DNA from: Candidatus Gastranaerophilales bacterium
GTDB taxonomy: Bacteria > Cyanobacteriota > Vampirovibrionia > Gastranaerophilales > Gastranaerophilaceae
DNA: 64,000 nucleotides
Reading direction: 5' to 3'
Assembly (NCBI GenBank): GCA_016282705.1
Contig: JAEELO010000083.1
Coordinates: 21,877-85,876, forward strand
Positions 51,673-60,809 of the stretch are shown piece after piece. A model generated the notes under the pieces. It ran no database searches and was not told the DNA's origin. It saw only the letters and a list, made by a program, of their open reading frames with translations. Numbering within the stretch: the first letter of the stretch is position 1; each line of letters begins with the position of its first letter. The translations under genes were made by a program, and so were the position numbers.

Positions 51673-54513
51673 ATGACAGCTGAAAATAAATACAAAGAAC
51701 TTCTTGAAGAAGTTTGTGAGAAACTTGATAATATTGATAATGTTAAAGAGGTAGATGTTCTGGATATAAAAAATTCAGTTGAATCTATTGAAAATTTAAT
51801 TACCGATACTCAGGCAAAACTTAATTTTCAGGATATAAAAGAAAAACTTGAAAAAATAGCTTTTCAGGTAGATAGTTGCAATGAGGCACTTTTAAAAGAC
51901 TTATATAATGATTTAAATACCATTAAAGAAACAACAGGTTCTGTCGGACAACACCTTGAAAATTTGCAAAATGTTCAGAACCTTGCGCTTACAAGTGCGG
52001 AGTTTGAAGAATATCAAAAACAGCAATTGGATTTGGCTTTAAAAACAAATGAAAATATTTTTAAAGAAATAAAAACTTTAAATAACAATATTGAAAATAG
52101 TGATAACCATGCAGATACTAAAAACATAGAAACACAGATTAATAATTTACATAAAACACTTACGGGTTATATAGAACAGGTTGTCTCTAAAATAGAACTG
52201 GTTCCCGGAGTTGAAGAAATAGGCTCGGTTGTTTCAGATTTAAACAGTGTTCAACAAAAAAGTATTAAACAAACAAATGCTTTAATTAAAGATGTTGAAG
52301 CTAAATTAACGGAATTTAAAACGAGTTTTGATAAAAAAGATTTATCTGACCAGCTTTCAAAAATCGGCGAAATCTATGATAGTTTGGGCATGATTTTAGC
52401 TTGGATTGAAAAAGTCGGTTATATTAATCAATCAATAGAAAATGTATATGCAAGACTCGGTGAAAGTATAGATTTTGATGATGTTTCCGAAAAAGTAGAT
52501 ATTATTTACGAAAATATAACAGCCTTAAATAATTGGACTATGAAAATAGATAATGTTGATGAATCAATGCAGGATATTCAATCAAAATTATCATATTTAA
52601 GCAATTACATGTCGGAAACTCAAAACATTACTTCCGTAATTGAAAGTCTTAAAGAAAAAATGAATTCTGCGGTTAAAGAGCAGTTTAACTTTGAAGATAT
52701 TGAAAATAAAATGGATGTTGTTTATGAAAACTTGTCTGCTGTTAATGAATGGGCAAGCAGAATAGACAATTTATCGGAAAAAGTAGACGGCATAAATAAT
52801 GTTATAGAAGAAGAATCTATAGCATCAAAAATAGATGTCGTTTATGAAAATATTTCATTGTTAAACGATTGGGTAAAGAAAATAGATAATCTTACCAATC
52901 GTAGTGAAGAGCTTGATATAAAGTATTCGGAAACGAATGAAAATTTAAATATCAAAATTGATGAAATTAATGAAATTCTTTCAAGAGCACTTAAAATTGT
53001 GGAAGAAGTTCCTGATGTTAAAGATAAATTAGAAGAATTATCATCTGAATTACATGCAATAACAAACGGAACAAAAAATGATACCGATTCATATATTTAT
53101 ACTTTATTGGATATTGAATCTGACTTTTTAAAATTGCATAAATCACTGGACGATAATTCTAAAAATACATCAAATGATATTAATGCATTAAAAGAAAGAT
53201 TTGCTGAATTAAATGATGATATTTCAAGCATAAGTATAAGAACCAATAAACTCATTCTTTCTGCGGATGATGCAAATAAAGAATTTAAAACTTGTTTAGA
53301 AACATTTAAAAGTACTTTACAAGAATTAGATGTACAAAGACAGGAATTTAATCCGGAATTAAAATTTGCAATGTTGACGGATAAAGTTAATGAAATGGCT
53401 TCATTAATAAAGGATTCGGTTGTTACATCCAAAAATTTAAATAATGCATTTATTTATCTTGCAGATTGGGTTGATGCAACAGGTTCAATGCTGAATAACA
53501 TGAACAGTGATTTAGCTGCTGTCAGAAATGATAATTCAACAGCTGTAAATCTGAAGCTTTTATCAGGTGATGTTGCGGATTTAATGAAAAAAGTTGAAGA
53601 AGTTGAAGTATCATTCAATAAATATAAGAAAAATGATATACCTGTATTAAATGAAGCTTTATCTTATATCATTACAAAAGCGGATGAATTATCTGAAAAT
53701 ATAGCAAAAGAAAATTTGAATGAATTAAAATCTCTTCATAATGAATTTTCACCGATACATGATGAAATATCAAACTTAGGCTCTATAGTAGAAACAGCAA
53801 GAGATGAATTTAGTAATGTAAATACCGGTATAGAAAAATTAAATGAAACTGTTTCTTCAATAAATTCAGAAGTTTCATTCACAAATGAAGGAATGGAGTC
53901 TATAAAAAATTGTTTGACAGTTGTTGGAGAAGCAATAGACGGCTTAAACAATAAATTAAACATAGATGACACAAATGAAAGTTCTTTGAAAGATGATTTA
54001 TCTGCAATAAAAGATGAAATAAAAGATATTAAACAATCTTTTAAAAATGTTGATGAAATGGTATCTGATTTAAAGACGGATGATATTTCCGAATTAAAGA
54101 GTTCTTTAACGGGAATAATGGTTCAATTAAATACGGCATTAACACCTGATATTGATACCTTAAATGAAAGAATAGATAAACTTGTTGAAGAGCATAATAA
54201 TCATATAAATAAATTTGAAGAAATCGTAGAAGAAAAACTGGAAAAACAGGAACAAAAAATTATTTCAATCGAAGGCAAAGTAGAAATAGTTAATTCTAAA
54301 ATCGATAAGCTTATTGAAACAATGAATGACGGCAATAAAAATGACGAAGTGAAAGATATTTTAAATTATATTGTCACACAATTAACAGCTTCAAATGAAA
54401 GTATAACAACAAATCAGCAAAATGCTCATAAAGTATTGGATAATGTTGCTGCAAAAGTTTCAAGTTTTGATGAAAACATAAATAAAATAGTTTCTTATAT
54501 AGAAGAAGAATAA
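51673..54513 (+). CDS. giant coiled-coil protein with YENI-LN-W repeats
   Basis: Not recognised. 946 acidic residues, almost wholly helical with heptad spacing and no signal peptide or membrane helix. Four related blocks occur at about 223-250, 267-296, 340-369 and 382-407, with the core (I/V)D(I/V)(I/V)YENI..LN.W..KIDN; a faint fifth block ends in FIYLADWVDAT (about 590-605). The rest is long coiled coil. It suggests a cytoplasmic filament, polar scaffold or SMC-like spacer without an ATPase head. Ribosome site AAGAGAG precedes it. The gene is monocistronic. Confidence 0.8.
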   Translation: MTAENKYKELLEEVCEKLDNIDNVKEVDVLDIKNSVESIENLITDTQAKLNFQDIKEKLEKIAFQVDSCNEALLKDLYNDLNTIKETTGSVGQHLENLQNVQNLALTSAEFEEYQKQQLDLALKTNENIFKEIKTLNNNIENSDNHADTKNIETQINNLHKTLTGYIEQVVSKIELVPGVEEIGSVVSDLNSVQQKSIKQTNALIKDVEAKLTEFKTSFDKKDLSDQLSKIGEIYDSLGMILAWIEKVGYINQSIENVYARLGESIDFDDVSEKVDIIYENITALNNWTMKIDNVDESMQDIQSKLSYLSNYMSETQNITSVIESLKEKMNSAVKEQFNFEDIENKMDVVYENLSAVNEWASRIDNLSEKVDGINNVIEEESIASKIDVVYENISLLNDWVKKIDNLTNRSEELDIKYSETNENLNIKIDEINEILSRALKIVEEVPDVKDKLEELSSELHAITNGTKNDTDSYIYTLLDIESDFLKLHKSLDDNSKNTSNDINALKERFAELNDDISSISIRTNKLILSADDANKEFKTCLETFKSTLQELDVQRQEFNPELKFAMLTDKVNEMASLIKDSVVTSKNLNNAFIYLADWVDATGSMLNNMNSDLAAVRNDNSTAVNLKLLSGDVADLMKKVEEVEVSFNKYKKNDIPVLNEALSYIITKADELSENIAKENLNELKSLHNEFSPIHDEISNLGSIVETARDEFSNVNTGIEKLNETVSSINSEVSFTNEGMESIKNCLTVVGEAIDGLNNKLNIDDTNESSLKDDLSAIKDEIKDIKQSFKNVDEMVSDLKTDDISELKSSLTGIMVQLNTALTPDIDTLNERIDKLVEEHNNHINKFEEIVEEKLEKQEQKIISIEGKVEIVNSKIDKLIETMNDGNKNDEVKDILNYIVTQLTASNESITTNQQNAHKVLDNVAAKVSSFDENINKIVSYIEEE

Positions 54514-54519
54514 TTTTAG

Positions 54520-55419
54520 TTAATTATCTAAGGCTTCAAATGCTCTTCTTAAAATACCGTTGTTTTCGGAAAGTATTTTTTGTGCTTCTTCAAAAGAACA
54601 GTTGTATTTAATTTGCAAAACAGCTTCTTTGACAAGATAATTGTTTTTTTCAAGGATATTTTTTGCTTTTTCCTGCGGACAATTTGCTATTTCTGCTACG
54701 ATTCTTTCTGCTCTGTCTTTTAATTTAATGTTGGTTGGTTTGACATCAACCATAAAATTTTTATATGTTTTTCCTATTTTAACCATTGCACCGGTTGTCA
54801 GCATATTTAGAACCATCTTTTGGGCAGTTCCTGCTTTCATTCTTGTAGAACCTGTTACTGCTTCAGCTCCTGTTTCTATACATATAACAATATCGGCAAA
54901 TTCTGACATTTTGGCATCATGGTTGCAAGTCAGAGCAATAGTTTTAATATTTTTTGAACGGGCTTGTTTTAAAATTTCAATTACGTAATTAGCATTTCCG
55001 CTTGCAGATATGGAAACCACACTGTCGTTTTCATTTAATTCATACTTTGCAAAATCTTTTTGTGCTTGTTCAACAGAGTCTTCAGCACCTTCTATAGCAT
55101 ATCTTAAGGCTCTGTCACCGCCTGCAATTATCCCTTGTACCATTTCCGGCGGGGTGTTAAATGTCGGCGGACATTCGGAAGCATCAAGAACGCCCAGCCT
55201 TCCGCTGGTTCCCGCTCCAAAATAAAATAATCTTCCGCCTTTTATAAAATTATCACTTATTATATCAATAGCTTTGGCTATACAGTTAAGATTTTCAGAT
55301 ATTTTTTGTGCTATTTTCAAATCTTCATTATTAATCATTTTTGCTATTTCAAGAGAAGAAGAAATATCTATATCAATTGTATTCGGATTTGTTTGTTCTG
55401 TTACAATTACATCACTCAT
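54520..55419 (-). CDS. murQ: N-acetylmuramic acid 6-phosphate etherase MurQ
   Basis: Cleaves the lactyl ether of MurNAc-6-phosphate during peptidoglycan recycling, giving GlcNAc-6-phosphate and lactate. The 299 residues have the SIS fold with YFGAGTSGRLGVLDASECPPTF (about 65-86), IAGGDRALRYAIEGAEDS and EAVTGSTRMKAGTAQK. No MurP transporter or AnmK kinase lies nearby. Its ATG overlaps the ispE stop by 8 bases. Confidence 0.96.
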   Translation of the reverse strand: MSDVIVTEQTNPNTIDIDISSSLEIAKMINNEDLKIAQKISENLNCIAKAIDIISDNFIKGGRLFYFGAGTSGRLGVLDASECPPTFNTPPEMVQGIIAGGDRALRYAIEGAEDSVEQAQKDFAKYELNENDSVVSISASGNANYVIEILKQARSKNIKTIALTCNHDAKMSEFADIVICIETGAEAVTGSTRMKAGTAQKMVLNMLTTGAMVKIGKTYKNFMVDVKPTNIKLKDRAERIVAEIANCPQEKAKNILEKNNYLVKEAVLQIKYNCSFEEAQKILSENNGILRRAFEALDN

Positions 55420-56269
55420 TTACTACTTCAACTCCTGTTTTTATAGTTTTTAAATGTTCAAATATATTATAATCCTTTGTGTTTAATTTTGCATTTAATA
55501 CGGGTTCTAAAACAAAAAATGTTGAACCGCTGCCGGACATTAAAGAATTCGGGATTTGTTCTTTTATATTTTGTAATTCAACATGCCGGGGGAAAATGGC
55601 TTTTTCAAAGCTGTTGTACAACAATGTTTTATCAAATTTCCCTTGTGATAAAAGTTGTTTTAACTTTGATGTATTATCAGGATTTGATTTATCTTTTAAT
55701 TCCGCAAAAGAGCCATAAGCTTCTTTTGTACTTATTCCGATATTTTTAGGTTTAATAAGTGTTATTTCCTGTTCATAACAAGGTAATTTTTCAATTTTTT
55801 CGCCTCTTCCGGTACAAAGAGCACATCCTCCGTACATACAAAAATTTAAATCCGAACCTAATGAGGCGCAAAGCTCATCTATTTGATTTTTGTTTAACGG
55901 CTTATTAAAAATTTCATTTAATGCAAAAAATGTTCCTGCGGCATTTGTACTTCCGCCTGCCAAACCGGCAGCTACAGGTATATGTTTTTCTATATTGATT
56001 TTTAAATGAACATTTTTAATATTAGTTTTTTCTAAGAATTTTGTTGCGGCTTTATAAACTAAATTCGATTCATTATATGGAATTTCATCAGAATTCCCGC
56101 TAAGTTCAATTATGGTATTATCTGAATTTTCAAGTTCAATAGTTATATAATCATATAAATTTACAGCTTGCATAATTGATTGGATATTATGAAACCCGTC
56201 TTCTCTTTTGTTTAAAATTTCCAAGGTTAAATTGACTTTTGCCGGTGTTTTAACTTTTATTTTTTTCAT
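55412..56269 (-). CDS. ispE: 4-diphosphocytidyl-2-C-methyl-D-erythritol kinase IspE
   Basis: GHMP kinase of the non-mevalonate isoprenoid pathway. The protein starts KIKVKTPAKVNLTLEI and carries the ATP loop PVAAGLAGGSTNAAGTF and DLNFCMYGGCALCTGRGE. ATG 56269 is chosen over the upstream ATG 56287 because AAAGGAA lies 5-6 bases before it and because it overlaps the rsmA stop as ATGA. This gives 285 residues. It is coupled to rsmA upstream and murQ downstream. Confidence 0.95.
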   Translation of the reverse strand: MKKIKVKTPAKVNLTLEILNKREDGFHNIQSIMQAVNLYDYITIELENSDNTIIELSGNSDEIPYNESNLVYKAATKFLEKTNIKNVHLKINIEKHIPVAAGLAGGSTNAAGTFFALNEIFNKPLNKNQIDELCASLGSDLNFCMYGGCALCTGRGEKIEKLPCYEQEITLIKPKNIGISTKEAYGSFAELKDKSNPDNTSKLKQLLSQGKFDKTLLYNSFEKAIFPRHVELQNIKEQIPNSLMSGSGSTFFVLEPVLNAKLNTKDYNIFEHLKTIKTGVEVVNE

Positions 56270-57102
56270 AGTTTTCCTTTCAGACATTCTGAAAGTGTTC
56301 CCATTTGATTAATTGATAGGGTTTCACCTCTTAAGTTTTCATCTATAGAAAGTTCTTTTAGCGTTTCTTCTACGGCATTTTTGGCAAAACCTGCATTAAC
56401 GAGTGAATTTTTAATATTTTTTCTTCTTGTAGCAAAGCAGGCTTTTATAACTTTTCTGAAAAAAGTATAATTTGTAAGCTTTAATAACGGTTCTTTTTTA
56501 ACAGATAATTTTACAATAGCGGAATCTACTTTAGGAGCAGGGAAAAAGGCTCTGGCCGGAACTTTTTTTATTATTTCAACATCTGCCCAAAACTGTGCCA
56601 AAATTGACAATAATCCAAATTCTTTTGACGGTGATTTTTCATTTGCACATAGTCTTTTTGCAACTTCCCACTGAACCATTAATAATATTTGCGAAATTGA
56701 ATTTCTGTTTAAGTTGTTTAAATCGTCAACTTCTCCGAGTAAATGTGCAAGAATAGGAGATGTAATATAATACGGAATATTTGCGACAACTTTTATATTT
56801 TCACCGAATTGCGAAATATCTGTTTTAAGGATATCTTTATGAATAATTTCTAAGTTGTCTGCGGGAATTTTGGATATTTCATTTACCATATCTTCATCCA
56901 ATTCAACCGCATATACCTTTTTAGCGAGTTTAACAAGATGTTCCGTAACAAAACCAAGCCCCGGACCTATTTCCAAAACCACATCATTTTTTGTTATATC
57001 TGAATTATCTAAAATGGTTTCAATTGCATTTTCATCAACCAGAAAATTCTGACCGAGTCTTTTTTTTGCTCTAAATTTTTTTGCACGTTCAAAATAATTC
57101 AT
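56266..57102 (-). CDS. rsmA: 16S rRNA (adenine1518/1519-N6)-dimethyltransferase RsmA
   Basis: Dimethylates two adenines in helix 45 of 16S rRNA. The 278 residues carry RLGQNFLVDENAIE (about 15-28), the SAM motif LEIGPGLGFVTEHL and the catalytic NIPYYITSP, followed by the C-terminal helical domain. The rsmA-ispE pairing is common in bacteria. The stop codon shares bases with the ispE start. Confidence 0.97.
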   Translation of the reverse strand: MNYFERAKKFRAKKRLGQNFLVDENAIETILDNSDITKNDVVLEIGPGLGFVTEHLVKLAKKVYAVELDEDMVNEISKIPADNLEIIHKDILKTDISQFGENIKVVANIPYYITSPILAHLLGEVDDLNNLNRNSISQILLMVQWEVAKRLCANEKSPSKEFGLLSILAQFWADVEIIKKVPARAFFPAPKVDSAIVKLSVKKEPLLKLTNYTFFRKVIKACFATRRKNIKNSLVNAGFAKNAVEETLKELSIDENLRGETLSINQMGTLSECLKGKL

Positions 57103-57103
57103 A

Positions 57104-57280
57104 CTATTCTTTAATTATAATAAGGTTATTTGCGATTTTCATTTTACAAGTAGGAAGTACAACATCCTGAAGTCCGTTTGCAATACTTATAACGCTTCTT
57201 GCTTCAAGGGTTACATCTTTTCCTTGATATGTAAATGTATAATCAGTATCTCTATCAGATCTTATTGTAATCTGGCTCAT
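57104..57280 (-). CDS. small conserved-looking protein of 58 residues between recR and rsmA
   Basis: A short frame with strong AAGGAG seven bases before its ATG. It reads MSQITIRSDRDTDYTFTYQG, then KDVTLEARSVISIANGLQDV, then a strand pair ending NNLIIIKE. The pattern is beta-rich and soluble with a single cysteine. It fits exactly between its neighbours, 10 bases after recR and one base before rsmA, so it is almost surely translated as part of the same mRNA. No function is known to me. Confidence 0.75.
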   Translation of the reverse strand: MSQITIRSDRDTDYTFTYQGKDVTLEARSVISIANGLQDVVLPTCKMKIANNLIIIKE

Positions 57281-57290
57281 TTTGTTCTCC

Positions 57291-57890
57291 TTAATCTATA
57301 ATACGTCTTCCTTCAATTGCCTTTGCAAGAGTAATTTCGTCTGCAAATTCAAGGTCTGAACCAATCGGCAATCCAAAGGCTATTCTTGAAATTTTAATAT
57401 TAAACGGTTTTAAAAGTTTTGTAATATACATACTGGTTGCTTCACCCTCAACGGAAGGACTTAATGCCAGTATAACTTCTGTAATACTTGCGTCCGCAAC
57501 TCTTGTTAAAAGTTCTTTTATTCTTATATCTTCAACACCAATACCATCTAACGGAGATAAAGTTCCCTGCAAAACGTGATAAAGTCCTTTATATTCTCTT
57601 GTTTTTTCAATTGCAATAAGGTCTTTTGTTTCCGCTACAACACAAATGACTGTTTTATCACGTCTTTCGTCCGAGCATATTTCACAAGGATTTGAGGCAG
57701 ACATATTAAAACATATATTGCAATAATGAATATTTTCTTTTGCTTCCACAAGAACATTGGAAAATCTTTGAACCTCTGATAACGGCATTTTAAGCAAATG
57801 AAAAGCCATTCTCTGGGCAGATTTAGGACCAATACCCGGGAATTTTTGAAAAAATTCAATTAATTGTGCTAAAGGTTTAGTGTATTCCAT
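57291..57890 (-). CDS. recR: recombination mediator protein RecR
   Basis: Ring-forming partner of RecO and RecF in gap repair. The 199 residues show the helix-hairpin-helix FPGIGPKSAQRMAFHLL (15-31), the zinc finger CNICFNMSASNPCEIC (about 58-73), the Toprim domain with VICVVAETKDLIAIEKT, and the C-terminal SRIAFGLPIGSDLEFADEITLAKA. It directly follows the ybaB-like gene, the usual pairing. Confidence 0.97.
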   Translation of the reverse strand: MEYTKPLAQLIEFFQKFPGIGPKSAQRMAFHLLKMPLSEVQRFSNVLVEAKENIHYCNICFNMSASNPCEICSDERRDKTVICVVAETKDLIAIEKTREYKGLYHVLQGTLSPLDGIGVEDIRIKELLTRVADASITEVILALSPSVEGEATSMYITKLLKPFNIKISRIAFGLPIGSDLEFADEITLAKAIEGRRIID

Positions 57891-57892
57891 TA

Positions 57893-58228
57893 TTAGAATA
57901 ATCCGGGAATATTAATACCGGCAGGTACAATGCCTTTCATTTTATCTTGCATTTTTTTGTTTGCATCATCAGTAGCCTGTTTCATTGCTGTAGTAATTAA
58001 ATCTTCAAGCATTTCAAGACTTTCGTCATCAACAGATTCCGGTTTTTCAGGATTTATAGCTTGTTTAGAAAGCTTAATTGACTTAAATTTTCCGTTTCCG
58101 TCGCAAACAACTTTTACTGCACCATTTCCTGATTCAGCTGTGATTTCAGCTGCAGCCAAATCTTTTTGTGCATCTTGCAATTTCTTTTGTACTTGCTGTG
58201 CTTGTTTTATCATATTTGCTAAATTCAT
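57893..58228 (-). CDS. ybaB: YbaB/EbfC-family nucleoid-associated protein
   Basis: Small DNA-binding protein of 111 residues. It has the helical N-terminus NLANMIKQAQQVQKKLQ, the strand NGAVKVVCDGNGKFKSIKL and the helix MLEDLITTAMKQATDDAN typical of YbaB. It precedes recR with two bases between, as in most bacteria. Confidence 0.95.
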   Translation of the reverse strand: MNLANMIKQAQQVQKKLQDAQKDLAAAEITAESGNGAVKVVCDGNGKFKSIKLSKQAINPEKPESVDDESLEMLEDLITTAMKQATDDANKKMQDKMKGIVPAGINIPGLF

Positions 58229-58313
58229 AATTTAAACTCCATATCACATAACCCATTGCAATTATTATAAGACAAGCTTATATGATTATCAAGTACATAA
58301 TTTAATATGAATA

Positions 58314-58985
58314 TTAATGCATATTGGCAATATATCCGAGAATAATCAATAAAATAACTGAACTAAACGATATTACGGATAAAGAAATTATCATTTTCCA
58401 GAAAAAAGATAAGTTTTTTATAAACGAAATTTTTTTATTATTTATTAATTGATTTTCTTTTTGTTTTTCTTGTTTATATTCTTGTTTTAGTATTTTTTGC
58501 GAGTTTTTTGCTTCTTCATATTTTTCTTTTAATGTTTTTTTAGATTTTTTATCTGTTATCAAAAGTTCTACATCATAGTTTAACTTAAGAATATCTGAAG
58601 AAGCTCCTTGATTGTATACGCAATATGAAATAGCAGTTTCAAAAGAGCGTTTTAAACATTCAAGAGCAGTTATTGCATCTTGTTTTACTTTTCCCGAATG
58701 AACGGCTTGATTCCCGTTCTTTTTAAGGAAATATAAGTCATCAATAAATTCTTTTTCCTGCGCATAACCATGTGATTTATCTTTTAATGTTGCAAGCATT
58801 TCATCAAAAGAGCCTGTAGGACGGTTATTTTGCTCCATCATATTTTTACATATTTGCTCGCCAAATCTTCTTGTTTGAGCCATACACTGTTCAAAATATT
58901 CATCTTTATATAATTTCTCGGCATCGGAAATTATATCAAACAAATTGCTGTCTACTTTTTTTAAAAATTGGAAATTATTACTCAT
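58314..58985 (-). CDS. DUF4145-type protein with coiled coil and C-terminal membrane anchor
   Basis: Residues 1-115 resemble DUF4145: helices with CMAQTRRFGEQICKNMM and then LYFLKKNGNQAVHSGKVKQD. This module is found in type I restriction subunits and in membrane proteins. Residues about 130-190 are a charged coiled coil and the last 25 form one membrane helix (MIISLSVISFSSVILLIILGY). The protein would be tail-anchored with its head in the cytoplasm. Function is unknown; a sensor or defence role is only speculation. Confidence 0.7.
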   Translation of the reverse strand: MSNNFQFLKKVDSNLFDIISDAEKLYKDEYFEQCMAQTRRFGEQICKNMMEQNNRPTGSFDEMLATLKDKSHGYAQEKEFIDDLYFLKKNGNQAVHSGKVKQDAITALECLKRSFETAISYCVYNQGASSDILKLNYDVELLITDKKSKKTLKEKYEEAKNSQKILKQEYKQEKQKENQLINNKKISFIKNLSFFWKMIISLSVISFSSVILLIILGYIANMH

Positions 58986-59118
58986 ATTTTTATTATATAT
59001 AAATATTTCCTTAAATTACCATACATTTGGAGTAGTTATGTTTTTTCGTTTTATGGTATAACTCAAATATAGTTGGCAAATGCATTGTGCATAGCCTTGT
59101 GGGAGAGGATACACCGGC

Positions 59119-59583
59119 ATGGGAAACATAAATGACAGTATTAAAAAATACTTATTATTAAAGCACGCAGAAACAAAATTAAAAGAATGTAATGCAAAAA
59201 TCGAGAAAACAATTCCTTGGATTCAAAGAAAAAGTATATATAATACAATACAATCTCATTGCCGAGTACTTTTGAATGAATTAATTAACAACAATGAAAA
59301 ACAATCTTTAAGATTGAATAAATATGTATTAGATTCTGTTTTAAAATACTCTATGGATAGGAGTGAAACAATATTAAAGACAAATAAAAAAGCTAAAGAT
59401 ATAAAAGATATTATGCAATTAAATTCATATATTGTTTTTGATGAAATTTCAAAAGGAATAAATGCTCACAAAAATAAAAAAGCCATAAAATATAATATTG
59501 AAAAACAGTTAGCATTACTACAAGAAAGAATTAAAGCTAAAACAACACCTGAAGAAATACTCAACAGTATTATAGGGGCATAA
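59119..59583 (+). CDS. uncharacterised helical protein
   Basis: Not recognised. 154 residues, very basic (many Lys and Asn), mostly helical, no signal peptide or membrane segment. The ATG follows GAGAGG with a usable spacing. Upstream, ATGCA-TTG-TGCAT (about 59082-59094) can form a short hairpin. It stands alone and converges with the zinc-peptidase gene, with two bases between the stop codons. Confidence 0.65.
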   Translation: MGNINDSIKKYLLLKHAETKLKECNAKIEKTIPWIQRKSIYNTIQSHCRVLLNELINNNEKQSLRLNKYVLDSVLKYSMDRSETILKTNKKAKDIKDIMQLNSYIVFDEISKGINAHKNKKAIKYNIEKQLALLQERIKAKTTPEEILNSIIGA

Positions 59584-59585
59584 TT

Positions 59586-60422
59586 TTATTCAGGCTTTCT
59601 GAAAAAGATTTCAAAAAAGTCTTTGAGCTCTTTATAGTATCCGCTTTCAAGCAATACAAGAAATCTTTTGGTTGTTTTGGGTGCTATTGTTGAAACAGTT
59701 TCCGGATTTATAAAATAGCCCTGTACAAAACGTGCAAATAATTCGGTTGGTTTTGTATAGTATTTATTTAATTTGTTTATTCTTCTGGTTATTCTGGCTT
59801 GTTTTCTTTGCATAGAACATAATTTTATATATGTTTGGAATGCTTTTGGCATATCGGGAAAATTATTTTCAAGATTTTTAACGGTTATTATGCGCTCTTG
59901 TTTAAAGAAAAAGCCGTGCATTAATCTTATAGCATCATATTTAACCAGATATTTAGCATCCGAGTTTTTTACATATTGTTCAAATTCTTTAAATCTTTTA
60001 GAACGTAAAAATGAAGGATAGTCATTTTTTATAGAGTTTTGCATGCTTTTAATTGTATTTGCAACTTCTGTTTTAGCATTTAGGAAAATTTTTAATCTTG
60101 AATTTTTATCAATAACATTAGTTACATTAATAAGTTCATTTTGAATTTCAGTTATATCTGAAGTATTAAAAATATTGGCTAAAGAACCTCCTGTTTTAAT
60201 AAAATCTTTATCAATTTTATAATGTATATGATGAGTGAATTCGTGAATAAGTACACTTATTGCCTGTTCTTCATTAAGCCCTTTTGCTATATCTATTCTG
60301 TTTTTTTGATAAAGACCGTTGTTTCCTCTTGCTTTTGTATTTGTTTTTACTTCAATATCCAGAGAACGCAAAAACTCTATGACATTTCGTTTTGTTAAGG
60401 GTTTTGTTCTGTCATATGTCAT
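59586..60422 (-). CDS. predicted zinc metallopeptidase (HExxH)
   Basis: A 278-residue protein with AISVLIHEFTHHIHY, giving His60-Glu61-x-x-His64 as zinc-binding catalytic motif. A further ligand may lie in the PTELFARFVQGYF region near residue 248, similar in spirit to IrrE/ImmA-type or gluzincin-like peptidases. No signal peptide is seen. The remainder is helical and basic with a KKYRINK-like Arg/Lys-rich part. Family and substrate are not identified. Confidence 0.65.
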   Translation of the reverse strand: MTYDRTKPLTKRNVIEFLRSLDIEVKTNTKARGNNGLYQKNRIDIAKGLNEEQAISVLIHEFTHHIHYKIDKDFIKTGGSLANIFNTSDITEIQNELINVTNVIDKNSRLKIFLNAKTEVANTIKSMQNSIKNDYPSFLRSKRFKEFEQYVKNSDAKYLVKYDAIRLMHGFFFKQERIITVKNLENNFPDMPKAFQTYIKLCSMQRKQARITRRINKLNKYYTKPTELFARFVQGYFINPETVSTIAPKTTKRFLVLLESGYYKELKDFFEIFFRKPE

Positions 60423-60477
60423 TTTTACTGTATATTCAGGTTCTTTTTGTTTAAAAATAAATATTTGTTTTACCCCG

Positions 60478-60798
60478 TTAATTTCTTATAATTTGTTCAT
60501 CAATCCAATCAAGATATTTTCTGTTGCCGTGTATAATCGGAGTACATATAATTTCCGGAATATCATAATTGTGCATTGTTTTTATTTCTATCTCTATTTG
60601 TTTATACAATTCTGTTTCGGTTTTCATTATCATTAAAACTTCATTATCTTCCTGAATTTTATTTTTCCATATGTATATTGAAGTAACGGAAGGAATAATA
60701 TTGCAGCAGGCAATTAATCTTTTTTTTGTCAAATTTTTAGCTATTTCAATGGCTGCCTTTTTATTTTGTACCGTGCAATGTATCATACAATATGACAT
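60478..60798 (-). CDS. cutA: divalent-cation tolerance protein CutA
   Basis: Trimeric signal-protein-like fold of 106 residues. It shows the CutA1 features: LIACCNIIPSVTSIYIWKNKIQ (about 32-53), VLMIMKTETEL, HNYDIPEIICTPI and the C-terminal NRKYLDWI. It is linked to metal tolerance in E. coli, but the real role of the family is unsettled. It lies just behind the GlcD-type gene on the same strand. Confidence 0.94.
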   Translation of the reverse strand: MSYCMIHCTVQNKKAAIEIAKNLTKKRLIACCNIIPSVTSIYIWKNKIQEDNEVLMIMKTETELYKQIEIEIKTMHNYDIPEIICTPIIHGNRKYLDWIDEQIIRN

Positions 60799-60809
60799 AA
60801 TTTATCCTC

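Noticed and set aside
55477-55749. Plus-strand ORF within ispE
   Set aside because: Shadow of ispE; the real gene has intact kinase motifs and is coupled to rsmA.
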